From NCBI GenBank assembly GCA_002256465.1, contig NQJG01000077.1:1-7966 (forward strand): a DNA stretch of 7,966 bases, in the 5' to 3' direction. The notes under the pieces are model-generated. The model was given only the letters and a program-made list of their open reading frames with translations. It made no database searches and was not told where the DNA came from. The stretch comes from Methylococcaceae bacterium NSP1-1 (lineage in GTDB: Bacteria; Pseudomonadota; Gammaproteobacteria; Methylococcales; Methylomonadaceae). Positions 6,115 through 7,966 of this stretch are shown piece after piece. Made by a program: the position numbers and the translations under genes. Numbering within the stretch: position 1 is the first letter of the stretch; every line of letters begins with the position of its first letter.

Positions 6115-7966
6115 ATGAGAATAAATCAGAAGAATCTGCTGTCCCTTTTGGTGCTGCTGTTGTCACTATCACCCTCGTTCGTCCAGGCCCATACTGGCGG
6201 CAATGTAATGAGCGGGTGGTATAATGGCTTCAATCATCCTTTGCACGGCTGGGACCATCTTTTGACCATGCTTGCGGTCGGCGTTTGGGCGGCACAACTG
6301 GGTGGCCGGGCAATATGGCAGCTTCCGCTCGCGTTTGTCGGCGTGATGAGTCTCGGAGGTGTGTTCGGTATGACGGGAGTATCCATGCCGGGCGTGGAAA
6401 TGATAATTTTGCTCTCTGTGATTGTTTTCGGTTTTCTGGTTGTTCGCCGCATCCGTTTTCAAGCAACGGTCAGCGTGCTCATCGTGGTTTTTTTCGCTTT
6501 CTTTCATGGCTTCGCGCACGGTCAGGAAATGCCCGCTTCGGCCAGTCTCCTGTCATTTGCCCTGGGCTTCATGCTGGCAACGTTACTGTTGCACGGTGCG
6601 GGTATCCTGGCTGCGCGACTGACTCTGCTGGCCTTTGCCTGTTTTCTCGGCAACGGCGCCTACGCCCAGCAATCTGGAAACACTGCAACCGTCAAACCAA
6701 AATCGCAACCGAAGGACAATGAGGTGGTGGAGCTTTCAGAAATGATTGTTACCCAACGCGCTGAGTCACAGGTCGGTTTTGCCGACAGCGCCTCACAAGG
6801 CAATGTGGGGCAGGAACAACTGAAATTCCGCCCCATCAGCCGCCCTGGTGAAATACTCGAAACCGTGCCAGGCCTCATCGCATCGCAACACAGTGGCGAA
6901 GGCAAGGCGAACCAGTATTATTTGCGTGGCTTTAATCTCGATCACGGCACCGATTTCCTGACCCAGGTAGACGGCGTACCTGTAAACCAGGTCTCGAACG
7001 CACACGGTCAAGGCTGGATGGACACCAACTTTCTCATTCCCGAATTGATAAAGACGCTCAGCTATCAAAAGGGCAACTATTATGCGGAAAACGGCGACTT
7101 TTCAAGCACTGGCGCGGCAAATATCCAATACTTCAGCGACCTGCCCGACAAAACCGTCAAGTTTACCGGCGGTAGTTTCGATTACTATCGAGGCTTGGCC
7201 AGCGGATCGAATAAACTGGGGGATGGCAATATCCTTTACGCAGGCGAGGTTGTAAATAACGGCGGTCCGTGGACGGTTAGTAATGATTACCTTAAATTTA
7301 ACGGCGTGCTGCGTTATAGCCAGGAGCGTGATGATTCCGGCTGGAGCATCACTGCCATGGCCTACAAAGCCGACTGGAATTCGACCGATCAAATTCCCAA
7401 ACGTGCCGTAGACTCCGGTTTGATTGATCGGTTCGGGAACATTGACCCGACCGATGGGGGCAACAGCCAACGTTACAGCCTGACCACTGAATGGCACCGC
7501 CAGAACGGCTCCAGTGCCACCAAAGTAATGGCATATGGGCTTTATACCCAAATGGATTTGTATTCGAACTTCACCTATTTCCTGAATGATCCGGTTCGGG
7601 GCGATCAGTTTGCGCAACCTGATAAACGCTGGACGTCCGGTCTCAAAGCGAGTCACACTTTTTTTCATCGCATTGGCGCTGCCGATTCCGAGAGTACGGT
7701 CGGGCTGCAAATCCGTAACGATAACATCCATAACGGCCTGCTTTTAACACAATCCCAGGTACGCTATGACACTGTGCGTGAAGATGATGTGTGGGTGACC
7801 AGTGTCAGCCCTTACGCGGAAAACAAAACACGCTGGAATGACTGGCTGCGCACCAGTCTTGGGGTGCGTTTCGACGGATTCCGTTTCAATGTGGCTAACA
7901 GCAATATCCCCGGGAACAACGGTAACACCACGGACGGCCTGGTTAGCCCGAAACTCGGCCTGGTTT
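6115..7966 (+). CDS. HupE/UreJ-type metal permease fused in frame to a TonB-dependent receptor (3' end beyond window)
   Basis: One frame stays open for 617 codons to the window edge. Residues 1-25 are a signal peptide (cleavage VQA|HTGG). Residues 26-168 are a HupE/UreJ permease: HPLHGWDH (41-48, HX5DH motif) then LLTMLAVGVWAAQLGG, several membrane helices, FFHGFAHGQE (129-138) and LLHGAG (158-163). These histidine/glutamate motifs are the nickel/cobalt-binding hallmarks of the family. HupE would normally finish with one more helix; here ARLTLLAFACFLGNGAYA (167-184) serves, and it reads like a signal peptide ending AYA|QQ. A linker follows, then EVVELSEMIVTQ (203-214, TonB-box-like). The plug domain (about 229-345) includes GEILETVPGLIASQHSGEG, YYLRGFNLDHGTDF and NAHGQGWMDTNFLIPEL. 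Barrel strands then run to the edge. The start at 6115 gives a proper signal peptide but only a weak AAAGAA ribosome site. The coding DNA looks somewhat more GC-rich than the genes to its left. Expected role: outer-membrane capture plus inner-membrane import of nickel or cobalt; the metal is inferred. Confidence 0.9.
   Translation, partial: MRINQKNLLSLLVLLLSLSPSFVQAHTGGNVMSGWYNGFNHPLHGWDHLLTMLAVGVWAAQLGGRAIWQLPLAFVGVMSLGGVFGMTGVSMPGVEMIILLSVIVFGFLVVRRIRFQATVSVLIVVFFAFFHGFAHGQEMPASASLLSFALGFMLATLLLHGAGILAARLTLLAFACFLGNGAYAQQSGNTATVKPKSQPKDNEVVELSEMIVTQRAESQVGFADSASQGNVGQEQLKFRPISRPGEILETVPGLIASQHSGEGKANQYYLRGFNLDHGTDFLTQVDGVPVNQVSNAHGQGWMDTNFLIPELIKTLSYQKGNYYAENGDFSSTGAANIQYFSDLPDKTVKFTGGSFDYYRGLASGSNKLGDGNILYAGEVVNNGGPWTVSNDYLKFNGVLRYSQERDDSGWSITAMAYKADWNSTDQIPKRAVDSGLIDRFGNIDPTDGGNSQRYSLTTEWHRQNGSSATKVMAYGLYTQMDLYSNFTYFLNDPVRGDQFAQPDKRWTSGLKASHTFFHRIGAADSESTVGLQIRNDNIHNGLLLTQSQVRYDTVREDDVWVTSVSPYAENKTRWNDWLRTSLGVRFDGFRFNVANSNIPGNNGNTTDGLVSPKLGLV

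Noticed and set aside
7102..7731. Minus-strand ORF of 209 codons
   Set aside because: It lies antisense to the receptor barrel, which is clearly coding in the plus strand; the translation has no recognisable motif or ribosome site.
6571..7966. A separate TonB receptor gene starting at the internal ATG 6571
   Set aside because: No Shine-Dalgarno precedes it, it would start inside a HupE helix upstream of LLHGAG, and the frame is continuous from 6115. It cannot be fully excluded without data.

Overview
The window looks like chromosome from a gammaproteobacterium. The proC-yggT pair, a dut-argB neighbourhood and a DUF2782 protein all point that way. A methanotroph-like relative (Methylococcales) is my best guess, from general resemblance only; no marker in the window proves it.

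Bases 1-2750 hold housekeeping genes. The 5' end of a spore-photoproduct-lyase-like radical SAM gene runs leftward off the window edge. Divergent from it is a translationally coupled pair, proC (proline synthesis) and yggT (membrane protein). A short repeat-bearing gap separates these from convergent argB (arginine synthesis), whose N-terminal extension and C-terminal signature are those of the arginine-feedback-inhibited class.

Bases 2750-3645 are an eroded zone. Upstream of argB lies a dUTPase gene broken by an internal deletion of roughly 70 bases. The deletion removes the catalytic motif 3 and shifts the frame, yet both ends remain readable. The coaBC and algC genes that commonly flank dut and argB in gammaproteobacteria are absent. 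The zone also holds a short ACACAGAG-type repeat and a 94-base MITE-like palindromic element (imperfect terminal inverted repeats, internal hairpins, an 8-base direct repeat on each side).

Bases 3645-5905 hold a small exported DUF2782 protein on the plus strand. It converges, with a 5-base gap, on a minus-strand pair: a TerC-like DUF475 membrane protein and then a fructosamine-kinase-family protein.

Bases 5906-7966 are the most interesting part. An AT-rich divergent region carries a promoter candidate for the DUF475 gene and a possible 32-codon leader ORF. Then one uninterrupted reading frame runs from 6115 off the right edge. It encodes a HupE/UreJ-type (nickel/cobalt) inner-membrane permease joined in frame to a TonB-dependent outer-membrane receptor. 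The last permease helix doubles as a signal-peptide-like segment ending AYA|QQ. This suggests a polyprotein that signal peptidase could split into an inner-membrane permease and an outer-membrane receptor for the same metal. With the divergent TerC-like gene, the right half may be a metal-handling locus; that last link is inference.
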